DNA of 64,000 bases, from positions 62,001-126,000 of the forward strand of contig NZ_PVTE01000002.1 in the NCBI RefSeq assembly GCF_003002825.1. The letters run 5' to 3'. Below are positions 53,469-61,958 of the stretch, in pieces. A program made the position numbers and the translations under genes. Source of the DNA: Spirosoma oryzae. Lineage in GTDB: Bacteria > Bacteroidota > Bacteroidia > Cytophagales > Spirosomataceae. A model generated the notes under the pieces. That model made no database searches and was not told where the DNA came from. It was given only the letters and a program-made list of their open reading frames with translations. Each line of letters begins with the position of its first letter. The first letter of the stretch is position 1.

Positions 53469-54620
53469 TTACGACTTCTCCTGTACGTCGCCAATCTTTT
53501 TGGCCCGTTTCGGCAACTGATCGGCTAACTGTTGCAGGTTATGGATCGGCGGGCGAGGCTTTTCTGCTTCCCCAATCAGGAAACCGTACGGCTTAAGCGA
53601 GTCGACAGCATCGAAAATTACTTTGATAATCGCTGTCATCGGAAGCGCCAGGATAAGACCGGGTAGGCCCCAGACGTTCTCCCACAACAGCAGGACAATG
53701 ATAGCCGCTAACGGGTTGATACTAACTTTCGAACCGACGATGTAGGGCGTAATAAAATTACCCTCCAGCATCTGCACGAACAGAAAGACCCCGATTACGG
53801 CCAGCGCTTTCAGTGGGTTATCATCAGTAACCAGTGCGTAAGCCGCCGGCAACAGCGATCCCAGCGAAATGCCGAAGTACGGAATCAGCACCAGACAGGC
53901 ACCGAAGAAGCCGAAAAATACAGCGTAGTCGATTCCCAGAATTAACAGCCCGACTGTCATCAGTGTACCGATGATAACAATGACCAGTACCAGCCCGGCC
54001 AGGTAATCTTTCACAACGGTATAAATCCCTTCCATCACGCCGTCGATTTTCGACTTCCGGGTATCCTCGAACGCTTTGTAGAAAAACGACCGAAAAAAGT
54101 CCCGGTAGAGCAGGAAAAAGAAGCCAAATAACAAGACGAGAAATACGTCCGTCAGCGTACTCGTCGTAGCCAGTAAGGTCGACGTGACGATAGTCCCCCC
54201 CTCGGCCATTGCCTTGTTCAGGTATTTTTCTACTTCAGCCCCCTGCTGCCGCCGGTCGATGTTGAATTTTTCATCGAGCAGCGTCCGAAGGCTGTCGACA
54301 TATACCGTGCTGCGCTCCACAAATTTGGGTACGACTTCGGCAAAGCTGCGGATTTGCATAGAGATCACGTAGCCGAGTCCCAGTACGATGGCCAGCGCCA
54401 GAAGCAAGCAGATGACGATAGCCAAAACGCGGGGTACACCCCAGTTTTCCAGCCGCTGTACGAGTGGAAAAAGCAGTACCGAAAACAGAATCGCAAAGAC
54501 AAGCGGAATCAGTATGCCTTCGAGTGCATGCAAGCCGTATACGATAATAACTATCGAGATAAGGATGCTGCACAGTTTGGCATAAAAAGGAAGATCAACG
54601 TTCTGTGATCGGTTATTCAT
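53469..54620 (-). CDS. AI-2E family transporter
   Basis: A 383-residue membrane protein with seven to eight helices, the layout of the AI-2E (PerM/YdiK) family: two N-terminal helices, a long cytoplasmic/helical part (VEKYLNKAMAEGG region), and the conserved segment EGNFITPYIVGSKVSINPLAAIIVLLLWENVWGLPG. The family was first linked to autoinducer-2 export, but most members have unknown cargo or act in sodium/proton exchange. The start is at 54618-54620; seven codons upstream are less likely. Confidence 0.87.
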   Translation of the reverse strand: MNNRSQNVDLPFYAKLCSILISIVIIVYGLHALEGILIPLVFAILFSVLLFPLVQRLENWGVPRVLAIVICLLLALAIVLGLGYVISMQIRSFAEVVPKFVERSTVYVDSLRTLLDEKFNIDRRQQGAEVEKYLNKAMAEGGTIVTSTLLATTSTLTDVFLVLLFGFFFLLYRDFFRSFFYKAFEDTRKSKIDGVMEGIYTVVKDYLAGLVLVIVIIGTLMTVGLLILGIDYAVFFGFFGACLVLIPYFGISLGSLLPAAYALVTDDNPLKALAVIGVFLFVQMLEGNFITPYIVGSKVSINPLAAIIVLLLWENVWGLPGLILALPMTAIIKVIFDAVDSLKPYGFLIGEAEKPRPPIHNLQQLADQLPKRAKKIGDVQEKS

Positions 54621-54917
54621 ACAGATAGCGAAAAAATACAACTATGCCTATAAACTGCCTATCTCCGTAAATCGTTACGGTTTTACTTCCAATTTAACCG
54701 TTCCACATTTACGGCCTTGATTACCTACGTAGAAATACGGACAGGGCCTGGCGGCAAATTACTGGAAGTCAACCCCTTAAAAAGAAGCGTCTGGTACACA
54801 AGTTGTTAAGTTTTTGTTAAGGATACGTTACTGATTCGTGACCTTGTCAATAAGCCGTTTAACTTCGGGGCACCAATCGTCTTTGTTTCGTATTGGTATC
54901 CACCAATTCTGCGCTGT
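54621..54917. other. 297-base intergenic region between AI-2E and response regulator
   Basis: Divergent gap with no open frame that I can support. It should contain the promoters of both flanking genes. I see no full TANNTTTG match within 100 bases of either start. TTTG at 54882-54885 could be a -33 element, but no fitting -7 box follows. Confidence 0.4.
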
Positions 54918-55625
54918 ATGAGTGCTGGCAAGACTGCCCAACCACTTCATCGTATTCTGGTCGTCGACGACGATGCCGACATCGTCGAGATGCTGGAGTA
55001 CAATCTGACAAAAGAAGGTTATGACGTACGCACCGCTACCGACGGACGCAAAGCGCTCGACATAGCCCGTACGTATTTTCCCGAGCTGGTTATGCTCGAT
55101 ATCATGATGCCGCATCTCGACGGCATCGAAACGGGTCGGCAACTCCGCGAAATTCCCGAACTACGGCAGACATACATTCTTTATCTGACAGCCCGTTCGG
55201 AAGAGTACTCGGAAGTAGCGGCCTTCGACGTGGGTGCCGACGATTACATTACAAAGCCGATCAAGCCCCGGGCGCTCATGAGCCGCATCAACGCGCTGTT
55301 CCGTCGGGAAGCCCAAAAAGCCGATCCGGGCGAACAGATTGTGATTGCGGATCTGTTGATTAACCGGAAAAATTACTCCGTCAGTCAGGGCGAAAAATCA
55401 GTCATTCTCCCGAAGAAGGAATTTGAACTGCTGTTTTTTCTGGCGCAACACCCCAACAAGGTATTTAGCCGGGAAGAGCTGCTCCAGAAAATATGGGGTG
55501 CCGACATTTACGTGCTGGAGCGCACCGTCGACGTTCACATCCGGAAGCTGCGCGAAAAAATCGGCGACACCCATATCCGCACGCTGAAGGGTGTCGGTTA
55601 TATGTTCACCGATCAAAATGAGTGA
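54918..55625 (+). CDS. OmpR/PhoB-type response regulator
   Basis: A two-domain DNA-binding regulator (235 aa). The receiver has the acidic pair at Asp17-19 (LVVDDDAD), phospho-acceptor Asp61 (LVMLDIMMP), and Lys113 (DYITKPIKP). The winged-helix effector has LPKKEFELLFFLAQHPNKVFSREELLQKIWG and TVDVHIRKLREKIGDTHIRTLKGVGYMF. The last two residues (Asn, Glu) and the stop are written by the beginning of a palindrome. The cognate kinase is encoded next after this repeat. Confidence 0.95.
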   Translation: MSAGKTAQPLHRILVVDDDADIVEMLEYNLTKEGYDVRTATDGRKALDIARTYFPELVMLDIMMPHLDGIETGRQLREIPELRQTYILYLTARSEEYSEVAAFDVGADDYITKPIKPRALMSRINALFRREAQKADPGEQIVIADLLINRKNYSVSQGEKSVILPKKEFELLFFLAQHPNKVFSREELLQKIWGADIYVLERTVDVHIRKLREKIGDTHIRTLKGVGYMFTDQNE

Positions 55626-55743
55626 ATGAACGAATTATTGAATGAGTGAATGACTGCACACCTGCTCAGTAAGCTATTTTTACTGGAGGCTGAATAACCA
55701 AATTTCATTCGCTCATTCAGCCATTCACTCATTCGTTCATTCA
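55619..55743. repeat. Period-4 (TGAN)n palindrome between response regulator and kinase
   Basis: The left arm (55619-55657, words GTGA ATGA ACGA and TTGA ATGA GTGA ATGA) and right arm (55704-55743, words ATTC GCTC ATTC and ATTC ACTC ATTC GTTC ATTC) pair well once an 8-base insertion in the left arm is allowed. The response regulator stop codon (TGA 55623-55625) is inside the first repeat words. The right arm ends three bases before the kinase ATG at 55747. Confidence 0.88.
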
Positions 55744-55746
55744 ACA

Positions 55747-56781
55747 ATGTCTCTCAGTCCCCGCGTTATTGCCTTTTTGCTGGCCTGCCTGATTTCGGTC
55801 GTGCCGGTTATCTTCCTGACATTCGTTGATGGCGTAACCGACAGTATGCTGTTTGTGGTGGGGCTTTCCAGCTTCGCTATCTCCTTTTTCCTGGTCTTGT
55901 ATGCGATCGAATTGCTCGTTTACCGGGAGGTCGATAAGATGTACAAAACGATTCGGCAACTGAAAATCCGGGACTTCAGTCTGTCGCGCAAAGCCGTCAT
56001 TCGCGACGATAATCCGTTCAAAAAACTCAATGCCGAATTCTTCGTCTACGTCACGCGAAAGCAGAAAGAAATCGAGGAATTAAAGCGGCTCGAACAGTTC
56101 CGGCGCGAGTTTCTGGCCGATGTATCGCACGAACTAAAAACCCCCATTTTTGCGGCACAGGGCTTTATTCATACGCTGATCGACGGCGCTGTCGACGATG
56201 ATCGGGTACGTGACAAGTTCCTGTCGAAGGCCGCCAAAAGCCTCGACGGTCTCGATGCGCTGGTGAAAGACCTGGTGGCACTTTCTCAACTGGAAACGGG
56301 TGAGATCAAGATGAACTTCGAGCGGGTCGATCTGAAACTAATCACGCAGGAGATTTTCGATCAGCTGGAAGATATAGCCGAAGCCAAGCAAACCACGCTC
56401 CGCTTACGGACATCCCTGCCCGCCCCGGCCCTGGTGAAAGCCGACAATCAGCGTATCCGGCAGGTTATGACGAACCTGGTTGAAAATGCCATAAAGTACG
56501 GCAACGAAAACGGGCGCGTTCAGGTCAGTCTGGAGGAAGATAAAAAGCACATCATCGTGTCAGTGCGCGACGACGGACCCGGCATTCCACCGGAGCACCT
56601 GAGCCGAATTTTCGAGCGGTTTTATCGGGTTGAAAAGAGCCGGTCCAAAGATCGGGGTGGTACCGGTCTGGGCCTTGCCATCGTGAAGCATATCCTGAGT
56701 GCGCACAAAGCCAAAATCACCGTCATGAGCAAGGTCGACAAAGGCACCACGTTCCGCTTCAAACTGGATAAGATGGAATAA
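55747..56781 (+). CDS. PhoR-like sensor histidine kinase
   Basis: A membrane-bound kinase of 344 aa. Two N-terminal helices (residues about 7-27 and 34-58) have almost no loop between them, so it lacks a large outside sensor. The phospho-acceptor His128 is in LADVSHELKTPIFAAQGF. The ATPase domain has N box (MTNLVENAIKYGNENG), DDGPGIP, FERFYRV and GGTGLGLAIVKHI. It is most like PhoR of Bacteroidota. The gene lies 121 bases after its regulator, with a palindrome filling the gap. Confidence 0.94.
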   Translation: MSLSPRVIAFLLACLISVVPVIFLTFVDGVTDSMLFVVGLSSFAISFFLVLYAIELLVYREVDKMYKTIRQLKIRDFSLSRKAVIRDDNPFKKLNAEFFVYVTRKQKEIEELKRLEQFRREFLADVSHELKTPIFAAQGFIHTLIDGAVDDDRVRDKFLSKAAKSLDGLDALVKDLVALSQLETGEIKMNFERVDLKLITQEIFDQLEDIAEAKQTTLRLRTSLPAPALVKADNQRIRQVMTNLVENAIKYGNENGRVQVSLEEDKKHIIVSVRDDGPGIPPEHLSRIFERFYRVEKSRSKDRGGTGLGLAIVKHILSAHKAKITVMSKVDKGTTFRFKLDKME

Positions 56782-56860
56782 TCGTTTAAGGTTTAAAGTC
56801 TAATGTTCAAGGTTGTGCTGCCGGTCAAACCTTATACTTTGAACATTAAACGGTAAACCC
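56782..56860. repeat. Imperfect palindrome between kinase and aspartyl protease genes (GTTTAAGGTT family)
   Basis: The left arm begins immediately after the kinase stop and contains GTTTAAGGTTTAAAGTCTAA and TGTTCAAGGTT. The right arm contains AACCTTATACTTTGAACATT and AAACGGTAAACC. The words pair in an imperfect way with bulges. It ends five bases before the stop of the convergent gene. Similar words occur at 34858-34935. Confidence 0.7.
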
Positions 56861-56864
56861 TCCT

Positions 56865-58124
56865 TCAGATCATACGTTTCAGCGCGAAGGCGGCCACGAT
56901 TAACTGACCACTGCGCCGGATGAGAAAAGACACTTCCCGTCCTTCGCCCTGCTGCAACAGCTTGTAGATATCGCTTATCGTCAGGTCCTTCGCCGAACTC
57001 TTGTTGATGAACAGTACCTCGTCGCCCTCGTGCAGACCGGCCTGTTGAGCGGGCGACCCTTCAGCAACGTGATCGACATAATAACTCCGGAAGTGGTCGC
57101 CTTTCGCCCGTAGTTCGAGACCGCTCATATCGTGCTCAAACTGCTCCCGCATCATCCGGCGCACCGGCTTCATGACAATGTATTGGTCGCGGTAGTTGAA
57201 GGTGACATTGAAGCGACGCAATAGCTCACAGCCCACATTGCCCTGTCGCTGTGGCATATCGATCAGTTTAGCCCGGTACGATATGCTGTCAGGAAACGAC
57301 GCCAGGATATTGGCCAATTCATAACTGCCGAACCGTACCTTGCCGATACGGCCCATGCTCCCGTTGATGACGCCATTCAGCCCCCGACCCAGCTGCGCCC
57401 GAATTACTTTTTCGGGCAGTTGCATCACCGGAGCACTACGGCTTTGATCGAGCAGAAGGGCGTGACCGGCCCCGGTATCCAGTACCACCCGCAGCGGGGT
57501 CGACTTTTCGCCGTCGAAAACGGTCAGCGCGTCAGTATACACCTTCGTGTCCTGAACGATAATCGGCACCTGCTCACCGCGTCTCTTGCGGTACCGGTAC
57601 TTGTCCGGTTTCATTAGCGTGAGTTCCCGACGCTGAAAATCGATGTTGACCACAAAGTGCTCGAACACTTCGTAGCCAAAGATGCCGTGTATGGGCGTAC
57701 CTACGTATTCGGATAGCTTGAGAATGTCTTCGTCGAGTATAACGACATTGTGGTGATTGGCCTGTAGCCCACCCATATTCAGGGTATTGTCGATTGCGAT
57801 GTTCGCCATCAGACTCGTCCCCTCCCCGGCTCCGCTCAGCTTGATCCGGCGTGTCATTTTCGTCTTGCCATGCGGCAGTACAGTCGGATCGGTGATGATT
57901 GTATGGCTGACGCCCGTGTCGAGAATAAAGTTGAGCGTGTCCGAGTTATTGATGCGTACCGGAACGACGATCAGATTTGAGTGCAGTTGAAACGGGATTC
58001 GGGTCCATTTACGATTCTGCGTCAGGAAGAATCCGTAGCGGTCGCGGTCGGGCATGCGCGGGTCACCTGCGCGTGTAGCCAGTCCGCAGCAAAGCAGTCC
58101 GATGACAAGTCCCAGCGTTTTCAT
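56865..58124 (-). CDS. Secreted aspartyl protease with PDZ domain
   Basis: The product (419 aa) has a signal peptide ending in TRAG and two retroviral-type aspartyl protease repeats: FILDTGVSHTIITD (Asp near 70) and RVVLDTGAGHALLLD (Asp near 215). A PDZ domain follows from residue 330 (DHVAEGSPAQQAGLHEGDEVLFINKSS by pattern). The first motif has DTGVS where most aspartyl proteases have DTGAS. The enzyme should work outside the inner membrane. Related Bacteroidota proteins exist with no known role. Confidence 0.85.
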   Translation of the reverse strand: MKTLGLVIGLLCCGLATRAGDPRMPDRDRYGFFLTQNRKWTRIPFQLHSNLIVVPVRINNSDTLNFILDTGVSHTIITDPTVLPHGKTKMTRRIKLSGAGEGTSLMANIAIDNTLNMGGLQANHHNVVILDEDILKLSEYVGTPIHGIFGYEVFEHFVVNIDFQRRELTLMKPDKYRYRKRRGEQVPIIVQDTKVYTDALTVFDGEKSTPLRVVLDTGAGHALLLDQSRSAPVMQLPEKVIRAQLGRGLNGVINGSMGRIGKVRFGSYELANILASFPDSISYRAKLIDMPQRQGNVGCELLRRFNVTFNYRDQYIVMKPVRRMMREQFEHDMSGLELRAKGDHFRSYYVDHVAEGSPAQQAGLHEGDEVLFINKSSAKDLTISDIYKLLQQGEGREVSFLIRRSGQLIVAAFALKRMI

Positions 58125-58360
58125 GTAAATGTTGTTTCGTATTCGAATGTACTTATTTTTTATCCGAAAAACACAACAAAAACAGACTTGTTCTCTAATT
58201 TATCGGTAGAAATACGTAGGTAGATTGACAGGCCACAAAATTATGGTCGCCCGCAGCGGGCCGGTTCGCCCGAAAAGCCCTAATTTGGGCCGAAATTGCC
58301 TGTTTGCCATTGGCTGCAGGACTTGTATGTACTTGTTGATGAATAAATTAACCCCTGCGT

Positions 58361-59125
58361 ATGCGTAAGAAAATTGTTGCCGGCAACTGGAAAATGAACA
58401 AGACGCTCGATGAGGCAAAAGCGCTCTTATCGGAGGTAATTCATATGGTGCAGGACGAAGTAACCAGCGATGTTACCGTCGTATTGTGCCCACCGTCGCT
58501 TTACCTGACCACCGCCCGGCAATACATCCCGACCGAAGGCCGGATCAAGCTAGGTGCGCAGAACTGCCACGAGAAAAAAGAAGGTGCTTACACAGGCGAA
58601 GCGTCGGCGCACATGCTGGCGTCGGTTGGTGCCGAGTACGTCATTCTGGGTCACAGCGAACGGCGTGAGTACTTTGGCGAAACCAATGCTACCCTGGCCG
58701 ACAAAGTAAACATCGTGCTGGAAAACGGGCTGACACCCATCTTCTGCTGCGGAGAGTCGCGCGAACTGCGTGAGAACGGCGATTACGTCGGCTACGTGAA
58801 GGGGCAAATTACCGATAGCCTGTTTCACCTGTCGGCAGAAGAATTCGGCAAAGTGGTCATTGCCTACGAACCAATCTGGGCGATCGGCACGGGGCTAACG
58901 GCTTCGTCAGGACAGGCGCAGGATATGCATTTCGAGCTGCGTCAGCACATTGCCGAGAAGTACGGCGATGAGGTCGCGCAGGACACGACGATTCTGTACG
59001 GTGGTAGCGCCAACGCAGCCAACGCGGCCGAACTCTTCTCACGGCCCGACGTCGACGGTGGCCTGATCGGTGGTGCGTCGCTCAAGTCACGCGACTTCAC
59101 GACAGTAGTAAAAGCAATTCAGTAA
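58361..59125 (+). CDS. tpiA: Triosephosphate isomerase
   Basis: Glycolytic isomerase, 254 aa. Catalytic residues are all visible: Lys11 (AGNWKMN), His98 (VILGHSERR) and Glu170 (IAYEPIWAIGTG), with the phosphate loop at LYGGSANAANA and GLIGGASLK. A period-4 palindrome starts two bases after the stop. The cupin gene starts beyond it. Confidence 0.97.
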   Translation: MRKKIVAGNWKMNKTLDEAKALLSEVIHMVQDEVTSDVTVVLCPPSLYLTTARQYIPTEGRIKLGAQNCHEKKEGAYTGEASAHMLASVGAEYVILGHSERREYFGETNATLADKVNIVLENGLTPIFCCGESRELRENGDYVGYVKGQITDSLFHLSAEEFGKVVIAYEPIWAIGTGLTASSGQAQDMHFELRQHIAEKYGDEVAQDTTILYGGSANAANAAELFSRPDVDGGLIGGASLKSRDFTTVVKAIQ

Positions 59126-59127
59126 TC

Positions 59128-59213
59128 GACTGATTGAGTGATGGAATGATTGAATGGGTCTGTAAATCGGGTCATTCAATCATTCCGTCACTCAATCAGT
59201 CAACCAATCAATC
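59128..59213. repeat. Period-4 (TGAN)n palindrome between tpiA and cupin gene
   Basis: Arms 59128-59156 and 59173-59201 are 29 bases each and pair with a single T-G pair. The left arm reads CTGA TTGA GTGA TGGA ATGA TTGA ATGG; the right arm is the NTCA mirror and continues as CAACCAATCAATC up to the ATG of the cupin gene (59214). The element thus runs from stop to start. Confidence 0.9.
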
Positions 59214-59708
59214 ATGACCGCTCAGGAGTACGTTCAGGCGCTGAACATGCAGACTCATCCGGAAGGAGGGTATTTCGTAGAAATGTACCGATCAACGGAG
59301 ACGCTGCCAGCCGATGCGCTTCCGGAACGGTTCGGCGGCTCACGAACAATGAGCACCGCCATCTACTTTTTGCTCGAAAGCCACCACATATCGGCCCTGC
59401 ACCGCATTCAGTCCGATGAAGTATGGCACTTCTACGACGGTGGCCCGCTCGATGTCTTCGTCATTGACCTCACTGGCGAACTACGCATTATTCGGCTGGG
59501 TCGCGATATGGCGGCAGGAGAAGTATTTCAGGCCGTCGTTCCGGCGGGTTGCTGGTTCGGTTCCAAACCAGCACCGGGATCGGCGTTTTCACTAGTCGGC
59601 TGTACCGTTGCGCCCGGCTTCGATTTCGCCGATTTTGAACTAGCCGACCAATCAATGCTAATCACTGAATTTCCTGAACACGAAGCCGTTATCCGGCGGC
59701 TTACTTGA
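59214..59708 (+). CDS. DUF985 cupin-fold protein
   Basis: A 164-residue cytoplasmic protein of the DUF985 family: YVQALNMQTHPEGGYFVEMYRS at the N-terminus, AIYFLLESHHISALHRIQSDEVWHFY in the first cupin half, and GCWFGSKPAPGSAFSLVGCTVAPGFDFADFEL in the second. The fold resembles sugar epimerases and isomerases, but the reaction is not known. The stop overlaps that of the convergent gene (8-base overlap), so neither has room for its own terminator. Confidence 0.88.
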   Translation: MTAQEYVQALNMQTHPEGGYFVEMYRSTETLPADALPERFGGSRTMSTAIYFLLESHHISALHRIQSDEVWHFYDGGPLDVFVIDLTGELRIIRLGRDMAAGEVFQAVVPAGCWFGSKPAPGSAFSLVGCTVAPGFDFADFELADQSMLITEFPEHEAVIRRLT

Positions 59709-60750
59709 AACTTACGTTTCCGAATTTAGAGATAACGCGCACCTTCGTTCCCGTTCCGGCACCGACCTTTCCTACGTACTGTTTGATCAGTTTCGGGCCA
59801 CGGCTGTTGTTATCATCGGGTTGTAGCGAAAAATGAAGCGCGGGGCTGGACGTGTAATTAAAGTTACCGTAGCTGACCGTCACATTGAAATCGTAGTCAC
59901 CACTGCTGGCCATCGGTAAGGCTACCGACGAATACGACGATTCGATGTTGACATTATCGGCCGTTTTAGGCAATTGATCGATTCGGAAGCCGCCCGAGAA
60001 ACTAAGCCTGATCTTACCGGATTCACGCAGTGTCCCGATCTGAGCGCCCGAGTAGTCAATATCGGCGTTCAGTTTGCCCACATCACCAATCCGCATCTTG
60101 CCAAACTTGTTCACGACCGTCAGGATGTTGGCTTTATCAAGTTCGAGGTCAGCATAGGCGACATCCAGTTTTGCCTGGTCGACAACGCGTATGGCGGCCT
60201 TACCGTAGGCGATGTTTAAATCCGTGTCGTTATTCGTCAGATCGTCGGCGGTGAACGTCCCGTAGCGGCTATGCACGGTCAGGGGAGCGTGGAACGTTGG
60301 GATATTGGTATTACCGAACTTGTTACGAACGCTGAGCGCATTTCGGCGCGGCATCATCACATTGTAGTTGATTTTGACGTAGTTCCTGTCCCCGCTTTTC
60401 CGCCATCCGTTAAAATTCCAGTTCGACAGGGAGTTTTGCCCGAAGCTAGTACGAACGCTAATCTGGTTACCGGCCCGCTTGTCTTCGATTTCAACCGCGT
60501 CCAGAAAAGACTGCGCTTTCGCGTCGGTACTTGCCCCGGCTACTACAGAGATCTCTACCCGAATTTCGGACTTATCCCACAATCCGACCGATACCTGCCC
60601 GAACTGATTATCGACCGTCAGCATGTCGCTGGCCGATACGTCGTATGATTTGATGATGGTTTTTCGGCGCTCTACCATGTCTGCCAGCGGGTCTTCCGCC
60701 CGCGATAACAGCGGTATCAGCAGAACCAGCACGCTATACAGGATTTTCAT
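59701..60750 (-). CDS. DUF4097-like adhesin-type beta-helix protein
   Basis: From the ATG at 60748-60750 it is 349 aa, with a signal peptide ending SRAE. The rest is made of short strands with regular turns (VNKFGKMRIGD, VRNKFGNTNI, SRYGTFTADDL, NKFGK-type repeats), which fits the right-handed beta-helix of DUF4097 proteins. These are often placed downstream of an ECF sigma/anti-sigma pair in Bacteroidota, as here. Their role is not known. Its start overlaps the anti-sigma gene by 17 bases. Confidence 0.8.
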   Translation of the reverse strand: MKILYSVLVLLIPLLSRAEDPLADMVERRKTIIKSYDVSASDMLTVDNQFGQVSVGLWDKSEIRVEISVVAGASTDAKAQSFLDAVEIEDKRAGNQISVRTSFGQNSLSNWNFNGWRKSGDRNYVKINYNVMMPRRNALSVRNKFGNTNIPTFHAPLTVHSRYGTFTADDLTNNDTDLNIAYGKAAIRVVDQAKLDVAYADLELDKANILTVVNKFGKMRIGDVGKLNADIDYSGAQIGTLRESGKIRLSFSGGFRIDQLPKTADNVNIESSYSSVALPMASSGDYDFNVTVSYGNFNYTSSPALHFSLQPDDNNSRGPKLIKQYVGKVGAGTGTKVRVISKFGNVSFK

Positions 60751-61375
60751 GGGTTTGGTGGTTGATGCGCTGAATGACCCGCAACTGCTCATTCAACAGG
60801 TTGATTTGAATCTGTAGGTTTTGAATCATCGCCTGAATCAACATTTCCTGGTTTGGGTTCTTCGGCAAATCGGCTTTCAGCGATTTGTAAGACCGTTCCA
60901 GTCGGTTCAGGTCGGTGGCAAACTCCTCGTACAAGGCCGGATTACTTTCCGTCATCTGGCGCAGTTCCGTCCGCTTGGCGTTAATAAGCCGAGTGTATTG
61001 AGCCACTTCACTGGCATACGTTGGGCCAGCCGCTACGGCGACTTCCGGATGGCTGGTAACACCGTATCCGTTATTCAGAAAAAACGCCCCCCCTACCAGC
61101 AACAATACCGCTACGACCGCAGCCGCCTGCCAGCTCGTCAGCCAGTTTCCCCAGGTACGGGTATTCCGGTGAATCTGCGTAAAGGGCGCAGCCGGATTCG
61201 GAGCTACCGGCTCCGGGTTGACGGGGGCAGTCGGCGTAGACGCTATTGGCCCGTTCGTATCCGTCGGTCCGCCGAGTCCCGTTTCGATCCGCTGCCAGAA
61301 ATCGCTGGGTGGCTCTCGGTCGTCAAAGGCTTCGCGGTTGTCGCGTACGAAGCGTTCTAAATTATCTTTCTTCAT
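60734..61375 (-). CDS. Anti-sigma-like single-span membrane protein
   Basis: From the ATG at 61373-61375 (213 aa). An N-terminal cytoplasmic part (MKKDNLERFVRDNREAFDDREPP) is followed by a Pro/Thr/Ala linker, one membrane helix at about residues 93-110 (AAAVVAVLLLVGGAFFL), and a C-terminal periplasmic part of about 95 residues that is helical and rich in Leu, Gln and Asn, likely a coiled coil. The N-terminus lacks the zinc motif of ZAS anti-sigma factors. Location 13 bases after the ECF gene supports an anti-sigma role. The frame is open 26 codons further upstream, but this part overlaps the sigma gene. Confidence 0.8.
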   Translation of the reverse strand: MKKDNLERFVRDNREAFDDREPPSDFWQRIETGLGGPTDTNGPIASTPTAPVNPEPVAPNPAAPFTQIHRNTRTWGNWLTSWQAAAVVAVLLLVGGAFFLNNGYGVTSHPEVAVAAGPTYASEVAQYTRLINAKRTELRQMTESNPALYEEFATDLNRLERSYKSLKADLPKNPNQEMLIQAMIQNLQIQINLLNEQLRVIQRINHQTHENPV

Positions 61376-61388
61376 CTGTTTTTGTTGT

Positions 61389-61958
61389 TTACGCCAGCAA
61401 GGCCAGCAATCGTTTTTTCCCCCGCAAATACTGCGTCCGGGAGGTTGTTTCACTGATATTCAGCACTGCCCCGATCTCCTCATGATCATACCCCTCAAAC
61501 AGATACAGCGATAACACAACCCGGTACCCTTCCGGCAGCTGCTGCATGGCCTGCCGTACCCGGTCAACTTCGAACTGAACGCCACTCTCATCGTACGGTT
61601 CAGTATCGGCCCAATCCGTACCATCGTCATCGCCGATCCGCTGCGAATCCAGATCAACCAGTTGTAGCCGCCGTGACCGCAAATGATTGATCGCCCGATT
61701 TACCACGATTTGCTTGAGCCAGGCCCCAAACGTGCTTTGCCCCCGAAACGACTGGATATGCGAGAACGCATCGATAAACGCTTCCTGTAACACATCCTCG
61801 GCTTCAGCATCGTGATTGACAATGCGCAGACAAACATTATACATGGCCTTTGCATACTGTTTATACAGCTCATACTGCGCCTGCCGCTCGCCTGCCTGGC
61901 AGCGTCTGACCAGCTCAGTATGGCGGTCCGGGTATGGCCTTGTCTCGGGTAAGTTCAG
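61389..61958 (-). CDS. ECF sigma factor with no visible standard start codon
   Basis: Region 2 (YNVCLRIVNHDAEAEDVLQEAFIDAF, FGAWLKQIVVNRAINHLRSRR) and region 4 (MQQLPEGYRVVLSLYLFEGYDHEEIGAVLNISETTSRTQYLRGKKRLL) are clear. The first ATG is at 61842-61844, but conserved sequence continues upstream in frame (ELVRRCQAGERQAQYELYKQ), as expected for the first helix of region 2. No ATG, GTG or TTG precedes it before the in-frame stop at 61971-61973. I drew the gene from a CTG at 61956-61958 as the only plausible near-cognate start; this is a guess. The stop is 13 bases before the anti-sigma gene. Confidence 0.75.
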   Translation of the reverse strand: MNLPETRPYPDRHTELVRRCQAGERQAQYELYKQYAKAMYNVCLRIVNHDAEAEDVLQEAFIDAFSHIQSFRGQSTFGAWLKQIVVNRAINHLRSRRLQLVDLDSQRIGDDDGTDWADTEPYDESGVQFEVDRVRQAMQQLPEGYRVVLSLYLFEGYDHEEIGAVLNISETTSRTQYLRGKKRLLALLA

